Shown here: piece by piece, positions 50,517 to 61,400 of the stretch
Position numbering within the stretch: the stretch's first letter is position 1
Layout: the number at the start of each line of letters is the position of its first letter
Source: CAYQPF01 sp964419225
GTDB taxonomy: Bacteria > Cloacimonadota > Cloacimonadia > Cloacimonadales > CAYQPF01
Assembly (NCBI GenBank): GCA_964419225.1
Contig: CAYQPF010000003.1
Coordinates: 1 to 64,000 of the forward strand
Direction: 5' to 3'
Length of the DNA: 64,000 nucleotides
Notes under the pieces: generated by a model
The model's input: only the letters and a program-made list of their open reading frames with translations
What the model was told of the DNA's origin: nothing
Database searches by the model: none
Translations under genes and position numbers: made by a program

Positions 50517-51608
50517 ATGAAATATTGTACTAAATGTGTAATGCCGGAAACGAGACCCGGGATTACCTTCAACGAAGCTGGAGTATGTTCAGCTTGCATC
50601 TCTTTTGAGAACAGAAAGAAAGTTAACTACGAAAAAAGGTTTGAAGAGCTGAAAGCATTAGCAAAGAAGCACAAGAAGAATGATGGCAGTTATGATTGTA
50701 TGATTGCCGTAAGTGGTGGTAAGGACAGTCATTTTCAAGTTCATGTAATGAAAGAAGTTTTGGGATTAAATCCTTTACTGGTGACAGTGGAAGATAATTT
50801 CCCTTTGACAGATGCTGGTTCACACAACTTAAAAAACATTTCTGAGGAATTTGGCTGTGATTTGATCAGTATGAAACCCAATATGAAAGTTCAGAAAATA
50901 ATCATGAAATATACTTTTGAAAAATATGGAAAGCCAACTTATTTTGTGGATCGCTATATATATACTTATCCTCTGCAAATGGCAGCAAAGTTCAATATTC
51001 CTTTGTTAGTTTACGGGGAAAATATCAGTTATGAATATGGCGGAAATAACCAGGTTGAAACATATTCAGCAAAAGATCAAATCAATAACGGAGTAGCTTC
51101 AGGAATTGAGGTTGAGGAATTACTGGCACTTGAAGGTGTGAGCAAGGCTGATTTAAACTTTTTTGAGGCTCCAACCAGCAAAGAACTTGATGCATTGGAA
51201 CCGATATATTTAAGTTATTTTGTAGAATGGAACAGTTATAATAACTATCTTTTTGCAAAATCCAGAGGCTTTCATGATTTGACACATGAGTGGGTTAGAA
51301 CGCATCATATAGAGAATTTTGATCAGGTTGACAGCAGAGCATATCTGGTTCATCCTTGGATGAAATATCCCAAGTTTGGCCATGCTACAGCGACAGATTA
51401 TGCTGCAAGATTTGTTAGATATGGAAAGCTTTCCCGCGAAGAGGCTGTGGAATTAGTCAAAAAGCATGATCATAACCTTGACGACTTATGTGTAAGGGAT
51501 TTCTGTCAGTTCTTAGGCTATTCTGAGAGCGAGTTTTGGAGAATAATTGAGACCCATTATAATCCCAACTTATTCAAGAAGGAAAATGGGCATTGGGTAT
51601 TGAAATAA
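50517..51608 (+). CDS. N-acetyl-sugar amidotransferase (WbpG/PseA/LegA-type)
   Basis: 363 residues from ATG 50517, behind a strong AAGGAGG; an in-frame ATG at 50487 lies before that signal. A zinc-knuckle-like start (YCTKCVMPETRPGITF, then CSACISFE) is followed by a PP-loop ATPase motif MIAVSGGKDSHFQVHVMKE. Late motifs are KYPKFGHATATDYAARFVR and YGKLSREEAVELVKKHDH. The family converts an acetamido group to acetamidino on sugars such as pseudaminic or legionaminic acid, or works with HisH/HisF-like partners. No such partners are nearby, so a stand-alone PseA-like mode is likely. It probably modifies the nonulosonic acid made by the preceding genes. Confidence 0.88.
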   Translation: MKYCTKCVMPETRPGITFNEAGVCSACISFENRKKVNYEKRFEELKALAKKHKKNDGSYDCMIAVSGGKDSHFQVHVMKEVLGLNPLLVTVEDNFPLTDAGSHNLKNISEEFGCDLISMKPNMKVQKIIMKYTFEKYGKPTYFVDRYIYTYPLQMAAKFNIPLLVYGENISYEYGGNNQVETYSAKDQINNGVASGIEVEELLALEGVSKADLNFFEAPTSKELDALEPIYLSYFVEWNSYNNYLFAKSRGFHDLTHEWVRTHHIENFDQVDSRAYLVHPWMKYPKFGHATATDYAARFVRYGKLSREEAVELVKKHDHNLDDLCVRDFCQFLGYSESEFWRIIETHYNPNLFKKENGHWVLK

Positions 51609-51629
51609 CTGTTAATGTATTGTATGCAG

Positions 51630-51653
51630 ACCAGTCTGACAAGACAGACTGGT
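51630..51653 (+). terminator. Terminator-like hairpin after the amidotransferase gene
   Basis: ACCAGTCTG and CAGACTGGT form a perfect 9-bp stem with a 6-base loop, followed by TTGCTTATT. The T-run is interrupted, so termination may be partial. It separates the Leg/amidotransferase block from the large glycosyltransferase genes. Confidence 0.6.
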
Positions 51654-51694
51654 TTGCTTATTGATACATTTAAATAATTGTTAAGGAACAGATT

Positions 51695-53893
51695 ATGAAT
51701 TTCATGGAATGTACAGAACACTTTATTAATTTTTTAAATACCGTTGATGCGAAATCTGTTTTACAAGTAAATACTTCTGAAAAAGAAGTAGGTTTTGTCG
51801 TATCACCCTGGTTATCTACATCAGTTCCCTGGTTTACATTAACACTTCTTCTTCTTTACAGGACAAGAGGATTTAAGTGTACCATTATTTGGGATGATCT
51901 TTTTTTTGAGAACGAAGCGGTAACAAAAGAAGAAAATGGATATATCGAAGTAGTTCTGGGTTATTTTAAACATTTCACAAACATAATCAAAGTTAGCGAT
52001 CTAGAGAACATTCAGTTAAGTTTAAGAGAAATAGAAGAGGTAGATAAACTGGCGATAGTCAATGCTATCTGGACAAAGCGTACATCAGTTTTTATTGAGA
52101 GAGAACAGGTTTTAATTCAGAGGTATAGAGAAAAGCTGGGGAGTAATCTTAAGAAGATAAAGGCAGTATTTACTCAAAACAAATTCGATCATATAGTATG
52201 CCCTGGTGGGGTATATGGGAATAGTGGATTATTTTTGTTGAAAGGCAAAGCAGAATCAATCAGGATTGCCACGTACGATTGCGGAGATGGAGCACTATTT
52301 TTAGGTTCAGATGATGCTGCTTCTTATTTTAAAGATACAGTAAGAGCACTTCAATCATTACACAATAATTCCAGTGGTATTGATCAGCAGTTTTTGGATT
52401 TCATAATAAAAGAAGCCAAGGAAGAGTTTAATCTTCGTTTGGGAGGACTAGACAAATACAAATACCAGGCAGTTGGAACCGATGCATCTCTTGAAACAGA
52501 AGACTTTGAGGTGTTGATTCCTCTGAGCATAGATTGGGATGCCCCGGCACTTGACAGAAACAAATTTTTTGGGAGTCCTTCACAATTAGTTAGTGAAACG
52601 GTACATCACATATTAAACAACAGTAAGGTAAAAGTAGTTATCAGACAGCATCCTTACAACCGCTTTATTGACGGCAGAGATAGTTGGGAAGATTTTATTA
52701 AGACCACGTTTGTTGGACATGAAAAGAGAGTAATTTTCGTAAAAGCAGATGCGAAGATAAATACTTATGAATTATTAAAAAAATGCAAATTGGTCTTGCC
52801 TTATGTTTCCACTATCGGGATAGAGGCAATATTTTTTGGCAAACCAGTCATAATTGAGAGTAATGTCCATTATTCAAGTTTAAATGCAATTGTATCCGGC
52901 AAATCGAAAGAAGATTATTTTGCTAAGATAATAGAAGAATTACAAAGAGATAATCATACCATACAAGATAAGGACATAGATGAAGCTTATTTATATTATT
53001 ATTTGTTTCAAATAGCTTCATTTGTTAATTCGAGCTTTACCCCTCAACCTCAGGATTATGAAGTATGGGTTAAGAGAACTCTCAAAGAGCTTACAGAGGA
53101 TGAGCATTTACAAGTCATAATGGAGTCATTAATCACAACGAAGCCTGTAGCTTTGATAAATGTTGAAAAGCTATACAAAGAAAAGAAGGTAAAGGAACCT
53201 GTTGAAAACGTGCAGTTGGAAGCTAGTGCAAAAAAGGGAGACTTATCTGATTTTGTTGATGTTTCCTTTGGTAAAAGCGTTCAACTCATAGGGATGAGAA
53301 ATATCGAAATTGGTAAGGGAACTGTGATTGGTGATGACACCTGGTTGAATATCTGTCAAAGAGATGACAAAATCAGAATGAAAATTGGCAAATGTACTCT
53401 TATAGGCAGAAGGTCAATGGTTTCAACAGGTGGCTATTTGGAGATTGGTGATTATTGTGTTTTTGCACCTAATGTCTATGTTTCCGATGCAGATCATGTT
53501 TATCAGGACATAACCTTGCCTATAATGCAGCAGGGAGCGACTTTAAACCGAAGTGTGATTGTTGAAGATAATTGTTGGCTGGGTATAAATGTAGTGGTTT
53601 CTGGGAATGTCATTGTTGGCAGAGGTAGTGTGATCGCTGCGAACAGTGTGGTTTTAAAGGATGTTCCACCATTTAGTGTAGTTGCCGGGAATCCGGCAAA
53701 AGTAATTAAAATGTATAATTCCCAGACAAAAGTATGGGATAAAGTTAAATCTGAAGATGTTTTATTACATCTTCTCAGAATCAGAACTACTTACATGATT
53801 CCATCGAAGGAAGAATATAGTCAGATACTTGCAAAAAATGCCAAGTTGGGAAGAATCGATCCCATAGTTGGTGGTAATGGAATTTGCATTTAG
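51695..53893 (+). CDS. Fusion of capsule-type (Kdo-transferase-like) glycosyltransferase and hexapeptide acetyltransferase
   Basis: 732 residues. The first about 480 resemble capsule polysaccharide biosynthesis transferases of the GT-B type: VVIRQHPYNRFIDGRDSW, VIFVKADAKINTYELL and LVLPYVSTIGIEAIFFGKPV. From about 520 to 690 a left-handed beta-helix acetyltransferase follows: GKGTVIGDDTWLNI, GDYCVFAPNVYVSDADHVY, DNCWLGINVVVSGNVIVGRG and the C-terminal PPFSVVAGNPAKVIK. The whole protein should add a sugar and O-acetylate it or its neighbour. The acceptor is unknown. It is the first gene after the hairpin at 51630-51653. Confidence 0.8.
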   Translation: MNFMECTEHFINFLNTVDAKSVLQVNTSEKEVGFVVSPWLSTSVPWFTLTLLLLYRTRGFKCTIIWDDLFFENEAVTKEENGYIEVVLGYFKHFTNIIKVSDLENIQLSLREIEEVDKLAIVNAIWTKRTSVFIEREQVLIQRYREKLGSNLKKIKAVFTQNKFDHIVCPGGVYGNSGLFLLKGKAESIRIATYDCGDGALFLGSDDAASYFKDTVRALQSLHNNSSGIDQQFLDFIIKEAKEEFNLRLGGLDKYKYQAVGTDASLETEDFEVLIPLSIDWDAPALDRNKFFGSPSQLVSETVHHILNNSKVKVVIRQHPYNRFIDGRDSWEDFIKTTFVGHEKRVIFVKADAKINTYELLKKCKLVLPYVSTIGIEAIFFGKPVIIESNVHYSSLNAIVSGKSKEDYFAKIIEELQRDNHTIQDKDIDEAYLYYYLFQIASFVNSSFTPQPQDYEVWVKRTLKELTEDEHLQVIMESLITTKPVALINVEKLYKEKKVKEPVENVQLEASAKKGDLSDFVDVSFGKSVQLIGMRNIEIGKGTVIGDDTWLNICQRDDKIRMKIGKCTLIGRRSMVSTGGYLEIGDYCVFAPNVYVSDADHVYQDITLPIMQQGATLNRSVIVEDNCWLGINVVVSGNVIVGRGSVIAANSVVLKDVPPFSVVAGNPAKVIKMYNSQTKVWDKVKSEDVLLHLLRIRTTYMIPSKEEYSQILAKNAKLGRIDPIVGGNGICI

Positions 53894-53932
53894 ACAAATA
53901 ACCAGCAGAAAAAATACAATAAAGGGGATAAC

Positions 53933-54691
53933 ATGAATACTAAGCAATATCAGTCATACAACACTTATGTTGAAGTCAACAACCAATGGTATGATCCAAT
54001 TATAGCCGGAGCTGACACCTTAAAACACTTTCTATTTAACAGAACTGTCTATGATGGCGTTAACAGTGTACTGACCAGATTGGAAATGGATGATTATTCT
54101 AAATTTTTAAGCAGATTTTTAAGTAAAGGTATAGAGAGTTTTGGAAGTCATTGGAGATATGCGGACATTTGTACAGTTCTATACACTTTAAGTAAGAAGT
54201 TAGAAATTCGCAGTTATTTGGAAATTGGAGTCAGACGTGGTAGAAGTATGGGAATGGTAGTGGCAAATAATCCGAATGTCAGCATTGTTGGTTTTGACAT
54301 GTGGCAACAGGATTATGCAGGCATGAAGAATCCTGGACCTGAATATGTGGAAGCAGAAATGAGAAAGCTTGGTCTGCAGGTTCCGGTGGAATTTGTTTCC
54401 GGGAATTCACATGTTACTCTGAAGGAATTTTTCAGAAAGAATCCTGACAGATTTTTCGATCTGATCACAGTAGATGGTGATCATAGTTTTGATGGTGCAG
54501 TTGAAGATATTATGGATGTTTTACCGCATTTGAGTATAGGTGGAGTTATTGTATTTGATGATATAGCTCATCCACAGCACAAATATTTAGCAGAGGTATG
54601 GGCACAGTGTGTGGGCAGTAACGATGCATACTCATCATATAGTTTTACAGACATTGGATATGGTGTATCTTTTGCTGTAAAAAAAAGATAG
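53933..54691 (+). CDS. Class I SAM-dependent methyltransferase (Methyltransf_24-like)
   Basis: 252 residues. The SAM-binding start is YLEIGVRRGRSMGMV (about 97-111), followed by IVGFDMW, and the later acidic motif is DLITVDGDHSFDGAVEDI with IGGVIVFDDIAHP. The pattern fits small-molecule or sugar O-methyltransferases of the Methyltransf_24 / cephalosporin-hydroxylase-like group. It lies in a run of glycosyltransferase genes with 39- and 27-base gaps, so it probably methylates the glycan or a precursor. GGGG precedes the ATG. Confidence 0.82.
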   Translation: MNTKQYQSYNTYVEVNNQWYDPIIAGADTLKHFLFNRTVYDGVNSVLTRLEMDDYSKFLSRFLSKGIESFGSHWRYADICTVLYTLSKKLEIRSYLEIGVRRGRSMGMVVANNPNVSIVGFDMWQQDYAGMKNPGPEYVEAEMRKLGLQVPVEFVSGNSHVTLKEFFRKNPDRFFDLITVDGDHSFDGAVEDIMDVLPHLSIGGVIVFDDIAHPQHKYLAEVWAQCVGSNDAYSSYSFTDIGYGVSFAVKKR

Positions 54692-54718
54692 TTACATTAG
54701 GATAAATGGGAGAAACGG

Positions 54719-55627
54719 ATGACGACTCAGAAAGTGCTGATTACAGGTGTGAACGGTTTTATTGGCAGTAATATTGCCATGGTGTTGAAAAGTAGTTTTA
54801 AGATCATTGGTTTGGATACAGGTTCAACAGATTTATCGGGATCGGTTGATTTTTATTTCCAAATGGTATTGCCAAGTTCAGATCTGGAAGGATTAATCAA
54901 AACTTTTGAACCGGATTATTGTGTGCATTGTGCCGGTTCAGCTTCTGTAGGAAATTCGATGACTTCTCCAGGCATGGATTTTAATGCCGGACCAACAGCG
55001 GTATTTAACTTGTTGGATTCCATCAGAAAAGCAGAAACAAAATGCAAAGTTATTTTCTTATCCAGTGCAGCGGTGTATGGTAATCCGCAGATTTTACCTG
55101 TTAGTGAAACACATGCGTTAAAGCCTATCTCCCCATATGGTTATCATAAAATGATCAGTGAAAAAATACTGGAAGAATTTGCAGAGATATATGGTATTAA
55201 TTCTATCGTTCTAAGAGTATTTTCCTGTTATGGAAATGGACTTAAGAAGCAATTACTTTGGGACATGGCCAATAAAATAGTCAACAATAAGACCCTTGAA
55301 CTTGACGGATCAGGGAATGAGACCAGAGATTTTATTCATGTGTCTGACCTGGCAGAGCTGATTAAGCTGATGATCAACTTAAAAATTGAAAAAGGTATTT
55401 ATAATGTGGCTGGCGGTAAAGAAATTTCCATAAATGAAGTAGCAAGTTTGATGATAAAGCACCTAAAGAAGCAAGACTTAGAAATTAATTTCTCTGGGAA
55501 TAATAGAATTGGCGATCCCTTAAACTGGGTTGCAGATGTGAAAAACATAAAGAATCTTGGATTTAATCCTTCTATAGAGATTGAATGTGGGATTAAAAAC
55601 TATTGTGAATGGTATAATAATTTATAA
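54719..55627 (+). CDS. NAD-dependent sugar epimerase/dehydratase (extended SDR)
   Basis: 302 residues. ITGVNGFIGSNIAMVL binds NAD(P), the serine site is in VIFLSSAAVYGNP, Tyr-x3-Lys is in SPYGYHKMISEKI, and ETRDFIHVSDLAELIKLMI follows. It is shorter than Gmd or GalE. The exact reaction (epimerase, 4-reductase or dehydratase) cannot be told from the sequence. By context it supplies a nucleotide sugar for the transferases encoded on either side. Confidence 0.82.
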   Translation: MTTQKVLITGVNGFIGSNIAMVLKSSFKIIGLDTGSTDLSGSVDFYFQMVLPSSDLEGLIKTFEPDYCVHCAGSASVGNSMTSPGMDFNAGPTAVFNLLDSIRKAETKCKVIFLSSAAVYGNPQILPVSETHALKPISPYGYHKMISEKILEEFAEIYGINSIVLRVFSCYGNGLKKQLLWDMANKIVNNKTLELDGSGNETRDFIHVSDLAELIKLMINLKIEKGIYNVAGGKEISINEVASLMIKHLKKQDLEINFSGNNRIGDPLNWVADVKNIKNLGFNPSIEIECGIKNYCEWYNNL

Positions 55628-55654
55628 AGTTTCATTTGTGGAAGGGGACAGACT

Positions 55655-58453
55655 ATGAAAAAGATAAAATTAGGGATTCCACCCTTAGGAGACAGTTCCT
55701 GGCCGGGTGGGGTAAATTATGTTATAAATATAGTAAAAGCATTGCAAAGTAATAATAATAAAGAAGAAACTGAGTTATATTTTGTAATAGACAAAAATAC
55801 CATAAAATCAATAAATTTGTATGAAAGTATTCTCCCAGATTTCAGAAGAGTAATTTTTGTGGGCGACAAGAACCAGACAGCAGATAAATTATTTGGCAGC
55901 AAAGTCGTGTATTCAGAAGAATTTAGTAAAATTTTTGACATAATAGATGTATATTTCCCAGTAAATTCAAATGTTATAGAAAGTGGTAACTGTATTTCAT
56001 GGATTCCTGATTTCCAACACTTGTATTTACCTCAGTTCTTTTCTCCAGCAGAAATAGAACAAAGAAATGGATGGTTTGAAAAAATTGCCAACAAAGCTAA
56101 ACTTACGGTATTCAGCAGTAGAAATAGTGAAGATGATTTTAATAAATTTTATCCCCAACACATTGGTAAAACAAAAGTTCTGAATTTTTATACAAAATTT
56201 GAAACTGATATTTTTAAGAATGACCCGCACTTAATTGCAAAAAAATATTCTTTACCTGACAAATTTTTGATCAATTGTAATCAATTTTGGATACATAAGG
56301 ATCATAAAACAGTGTTTGAAGCAATCGCAAAACTGAATAAACTGGGAATCAAGATGAACTTAGTCTGTACAGGCACAATGAAAGATTATCGTTTTATGGA
56401 CTATTGTGATAACATAAAAAAATACATTAATGAGTTGGGAATTGAGGACCAGGTTTTTCTTTTGGGATTAATCCCGCGAGATGACCAAATTCAGTTGATC
56501 AGAAAGAGCAGTGCGATAATACAATCCTCCTGGTTTGAAGGTTGGAGCACAGTAGTTGAGGATGGCAGAGCTTTAGGTAAGATCATGATAATGTCTGATA
56601 TCGGTGTTCATCTTGAGCAAAATCCGGAATACGGCTTATATTTCAAAAAAGGCTCATCAGATGATTTAATCAAAGTACTTTCTGAAATATCCCTTGAATT
56701 ACAATCTGGTCCTGATAAAATAGCTGAAGAACGGGCTTTTAAAATATCTGAGCAACTACAAAGCAAATTTGCAGACGAAATAATTGAAATATTGAAAGAC
56801 ACCCTTTGTCCTGAAGAGATTGATTCAATTCAAAACAAGTATATGGAGTTAGAGAATTTTGCCCAAAAAGCTAACACACTTTTGGGTGATAAATTTAGAC
56901 AAAAGACGTTAATGACTAATAGAGATTCAGATTTTGTACTCGCTACAAGTTTAAACCCTAAGGGTGGTGAGAATCAACTAAGGGCCTATAACAGTTGGGT
57001 TGACTTTGGATTTAAAGTATTATCTTTCAACAATAAAAGTGAAATTACATTATTACAAGCACAGTTTCCCTCAGTTATCTTTTACGAAGTAACCCGTACA
57101 GCACAGGAGAAAGTAGGCAAACCGTTGGTTTATTTAGATGACATTCTGAAAGAATTAAAAAAGCTTCCGAACAAGCATTTCGGATTTATCAATTCTGATA
57201 TTGAGTTCAAACTTGCTTCAATTGACAAAAAACTTTTAAAAGCCAAAATAGAAAAGCAACTATCTCAGGGTTTATTATATGCCCAGCGAATTGATATTGA
57301 AAATGAAATCGATGAAAATGGTATTGAATACGATAAGGGTTATGATCTCTTTTGTTTTTCCAAGGAGACATTGGATAAATTATTTGGGTATGATTTTGTA
57401 ATTGGTCTTCCCTGGTGGGATTATTTCTTTCTCACCTCAGCAATATTGAATTCCATACCGATAACGAAAATTAGTTTTCCCACTATCTATCATATAAAGC
57501 ATGAATTCTTTTATAATAAAGATTTGTGGTATGAATATGCTGAAAAGCTCTTGGATTACATGAATGATCATATTCAGGATGAGACGATAAAATTAATCCG
57601 TAGCAAAAAGCAGTTAGGCAAAGATCAATATCAAAAGGCACTCTATGAGTTTAGTTTTGGGATAGTTGATCTGATTAAGCAAAATTCGTTATCTTTCAGT
57701 TCAGATGAGATTAAGAGTAAAAACGATTCACAGTTTAATTATCTTAAAACAAGTTGGGATTTTTTTGGCAAGGAAGATCCTTTTTGGGCTGTCTTAACAG
57801 TACCCGAGAAGAAGGGCAATAAATGGGATCCTGATGAATTCTATAAACACGGGCGAAACAGTATCAAAGGAGTTCTTAATCAACTTAATGAGATAGGCAT
57901 AAAAATAACATTTAACAGTGCTCTGGATTTTGGTTGTGGAGCTGGCAGACTTAGTCAGGGTTTATCTCTCTACTTTGATCAGGTTTATGGTGTGGACATT
58001 TCCTTCTCAATGCTCGAGAAAGCAAATGAACATAATAAATTCGGTAAAAAGTGCCAGTATATTTTGAATACAAGAGATGATTTAAAAATCTTTCCCGATA
58101 ATTCCCTGGATTTTATTATTTCAATTATTACCTTGCAACATATGAAACCTAAGTTTTCGCTTAGTTATCTGCGTGAGTTTATCAGAATTTTGAATGCAGG
58201 CGGAATTTTAGTATTTCAAATACCTGGGAGAAGATTGGGTTATTCTGATGAGCAATGGAAGGAATTTAGAGAGAATCAGGATTCAGATTTGAATAAAAGT
58301 GGGCAGCCTAAGATGGAAATGAACGGAATTGGCAAGGAAGAGTTGATTAAGCTTTTTGCTGAAAATAATTGCGAAGTATTAAAAGTGTTTGATGATGGCG
58401 GGTTAAATCCCCATTGGGAAAGCAATAATTATGTTGTTAAGAAGTTGTACTAA
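55655..58453 (+). CDS. Three-domain glycosyltransferase / methyltransferase fusion
   Basis: 932 residues. An N-terminal GT4 (GT-B) transferase (about 1-390) begins LGIPPLGDSSWPGGVNYVIN and has NQFWIHKDHKTVFEAI and SSWFEGWSTVVEDGRALGK. A middle segment (about 420-650) resembles a GT-A-like fold: NPKGGENQLRAYNSWVDFG, HFGFINSDIEF and GLPWWDYFFL. The C-terminal class I methyltransferase (about 700-932) has ALDFGCGAGRLSQGL, VYGVDISFSMLEKA and ISIITLQHMKP. One chain may add two sugars and cap them by methylation. It lies 27 bases after the epimerase gene and 15 bases before the giant transferase. Confidence 0.85.
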   Translation: MKKIKLGIPPLGDSSWPGGVNYVINIVKALQSNNNKEETELYFVIDKNTIKSINLYESILPDFRRVIFVGDKNQTADKLFGSKVVYSEEFSKIFDIIDVYFPVNSNVIESGNCISWIPDFQHLYLPQFFSPAEIEQRNGWFEKIANKAKLTVFSSRNSEDDFNKFYPQHIGKTKVLNFYTKFETDIFKNDPHLIAKKYSLPDKFLINCNQFWIHKDHKTVFEAIAKLNKLGIKMNLVCTGTMKDYRFMDYCDNIKKYINELGIEDQVFLLGLIPRDDQIQLIRKSSAIIQSSWFEGWSTVVEDGRALGKIMIMSDIGVHLEQNPEYGLYFKKGSSDDLIKVLSEISLELQSGPDKIAEERAFKISEQLQSKFADEIIEILKDTLCPEEIDSIQNKYMELENFAQKANTLLGDKFRQKTLMTNRDSDFVLATSLNPKGGENQLRAYNSWVDFGFKVLSFNNKSEITLLQAQFPSVIFYEVTRTAQEKVGKPLVYLDDILKELKKLPNKHFGFINSDIEFKLASIDKKLLKAKIEKQLSQGLLYAQRIDIENEIDENGIEYDKGYDLFCFSKETLDKLFGYDFVIGLPWWDYFFLTSAILNSIPITKISFPTIYHIKHEFFYNKDLWYEYAEKLLDYMNDHIQDETIKLIRSKKQLGKDQYQKALYEFSFGIVDLIKQNSLSFSSDEIKSKNDSQFNYLKTSWDFFGKEDPFWAVLTVPEKKGNKWDPDEFYKHGRNSIKGVLNQLNEIGIKITFNSALDFGCGAGRLSQGLSLYFDQVYGVDISFSMLEKANEHNKFGKKCQYILNTRDDLKIFPDNSLDFIISIITLQHMKPKFSLSYLREFIRILNAGGILVFQIPGRRLGYSDEQWKEFRENQDSDLNKSGQPKMEMNGIGKEELIKLFAENNCEVLKVFDDGGLNPHWESNNYVVKKLY

Positions 58454-58468
58454 TCCGGAGGTAATATA

Positions 58469-61400
58469 ATGGAAAGTAATAAAGCAAGATATTCTTTAAC
58501 TGCAGCAAAATCTGAGATTCCAATGCTTCCGAAAACAGAAGTGTCTCATACTAATTTTTTGAACCAATCAGTATCGATTATCCTTCCTACCAAAGATAGA
58601 GAAGAAGGTTTAAAAGCTGTTTTAGACAGTATTCCTCCTGCACTTGAAGGAATAGATTATGAAATAATTATTTGCCAGGATAAGCCCAATGAGACCACGG
58701 GCAGCATTTTGAAGAACTATAAAAACATAACAAAAGTAATATACGATAGTGAGATCTTTGCAGAAGGTCAGAAATTTTCCTGGGCGAAAATTATAAATTA
58801 CGGATTTGCTCAAGCTAAGGGTGATTGGCTGGTTTTTGGAAGTGATGACATAGTTTTTTATCCTAAATCATTTCAAAACGCATTTAGAAAAATTAATAAT
58901 GAATCCATTGGAGCTGTGAGTTTTTTACATAAGAACACAGTTGAAACTTATGGTGGTTTTTTTGATAATTACGGATATGACACTTTGAATGGTGATAAGA
59001 TTTATATAAATTTTGGCATGATCAAACGTAAGGCTTTTGAAAAAACTAATAAATTTGATGAAAAGTTTAAATTCTACTGGGCTGATGTAGATATTTGTAT
59101 GCAGATCTGGAATTTGGGATTAACAATAATAGCTTCCGAAGATTCTTTGGTTGATCATGTTAATATTTTGGATAAAGTTAAAACAGATAATAGTAATAAG
59201 GTGTTTTTAGATGATACCGAGTATTTTTGCAGTAAGTGGCAGGATACCACATTATTTAAGGGAAGCAGTCCTCTTGAGAAAAAGAGATTTTTCTTGAAAG
59301 TAAAGGATCTTGAGACCATTAAAGATTCCTTACAAAGTCTTGATTCCAACCCTAAAAACAACAAATTCTTAATTGATGGAGTAATTTTTTATCTGCAAAG
59401 AAAGATATTCGGCGGAATAAGTGTTGTTTGGCAGAACTATTTAGAGAAAATAGCGAATTCAAATATTAAGGATCAATTCCTGCTTTTGGACCGTGAGAAT
59501 ACAGCACCGAGAATACCCGGACTTAGAACAATATCAGGAAAATCGTATTCTGATGTGGGAAAAGAATCAAGATTTGAAGATGCTAAATACATTGATGAAA
59601 TCTGCAGGCAAGAGGGGATCACACATTTCATATCAACTTACTACACTTATTCGCTTAGTTATAAAAATATCCTGATGTTACATGATTTTATACCTGAAGC
59701 ATTAGGACATGATTTAAGCAAAAAAGCTTGGCCATCCAAAAAGGAAGCTATTCTCAATGGTAATTATTTTCTCTGCATTTCAGATAATACGAGAAAAGAT
59801 TTTGCTAAATTCTATCCGCAAAAATATGATAAGAATAATGTATTTACAATATTCAATGGAGTTTCAGATATTTATAGACCTTGTTCGGAATTTGAGAAAC
59901 TCAGTTTCAAAAGAAAGTATGGTTTAACAAAACCATTTTATGTGATTTGTGGTTATCGATCACCACATAAAAATGTAGGAGCTTTCCTCAAAGCGGTAAA
60001 TTTAATAGATGATGCCAACAGCTTTGAAATCATCTTCAGTGGAGGTTCAGAGGAAATTGAAAAGGAATATTTACCTCTCCTTCAAGACTTAAATTACAGA
60101 AGATTTAATTTTCCCACCGAAGAGATGCCACTGCTTTATAATTGTGCTAACGCTCTTATATTTCTTTCTGACTATGAGGGTTTCGGACTGCCAATAGTTG
60201 AAGCACAAAAATCCGGGTGTCCTGTTATAACCTGTAGAAATTCATCGATTCCTGAAGTAGCAGGTGAAGCAGCGATATATGTGGATGGTAAAGATATCTT
60301 TGCGATAAAAAATGCTCTTCTTTCAATTAATGATGAAAGAATCAGAAGAATTATAATTGAAAAGGGCATGCAGCAGGCTGAGAATTTTTCCTGGGATAAG
60401 AGTTTTACCCGATTTAGAGAAATAATGAGAGAATTTGGTTTATCTGATAATCAAAACCAACAAAAAGGAACAGTCGCCAATGCCGTGAATTTGTCTTTTG
60501 TGAACAAATCAAAAGACTACTGGGATGTGAGTGATTTGTATGAAGCTATGTTTACCAGAATTTATATTGACCCTTCTTTAAAGAACAAGACTCTTGATGA
60601 GCAAATAGATATCTGGAATAGATCAGCTCAAAGCTCTGTAGATAAAATTCTCCAAAAAATACCTTATAAATCCAAGTGGAAAGCATTGGAAATTGGCTGT
60701 GGGATTGGAAGAATTATCAAGCCTCTAAGAGAAAAATTAGCGGTAGTAGATGGCGTTGATATTGCCCCTAATATGATTAAATTTGCTGAAGAATATTTGG
60801 GTACAGATGAAAGCAGAGGAAAGGTATTGGTCAATAACGGTTATGATTTAGCTGATCTCAAGGACAGGACTTATGATCTGGTATATTCGATGATTGTTTT
60901 TCAGCATATCAGATCTGCTTCGGTTGTGAAGAGTTATTTTAAAGAGATTAATCGAGTTTTACAGGATGATGGTTATTTAAGAATCCAAGTTTTTGATGAC
61001 ACCAAACCCGGCAGAGGCAAATTTGATGAAGAAGCAATGTTCGGAATTGATTACGGTTTAATGGGTAATGGCTATAAACCGGAAGAATTTAGAAGTTTAC
61101 TTGATCAGCATGGTTTTGAGATAATAGATTTCGAATATGACTCACCCTGGTTATGGGCAACTTGTAAGAAGAAGATATCTGCTGAAATTATAAAGCAGGA
61201 TATTCTGGTTTCAGCGATTGTCTCAACTTACAATGCTGAAGAATATATAGAAGGATGTTTGCAGGATTTAGTTGAGCAAACTTTGTTTAAATCAGGACAG
61301 CTTGAGATTGTTATTATCGACAGTGCTTCACCTCAGAACGAGAGAGCTATCGCAGAAAAGTTCCAAAATAAATATCCTAATATCAGATACGAAAGAACTC

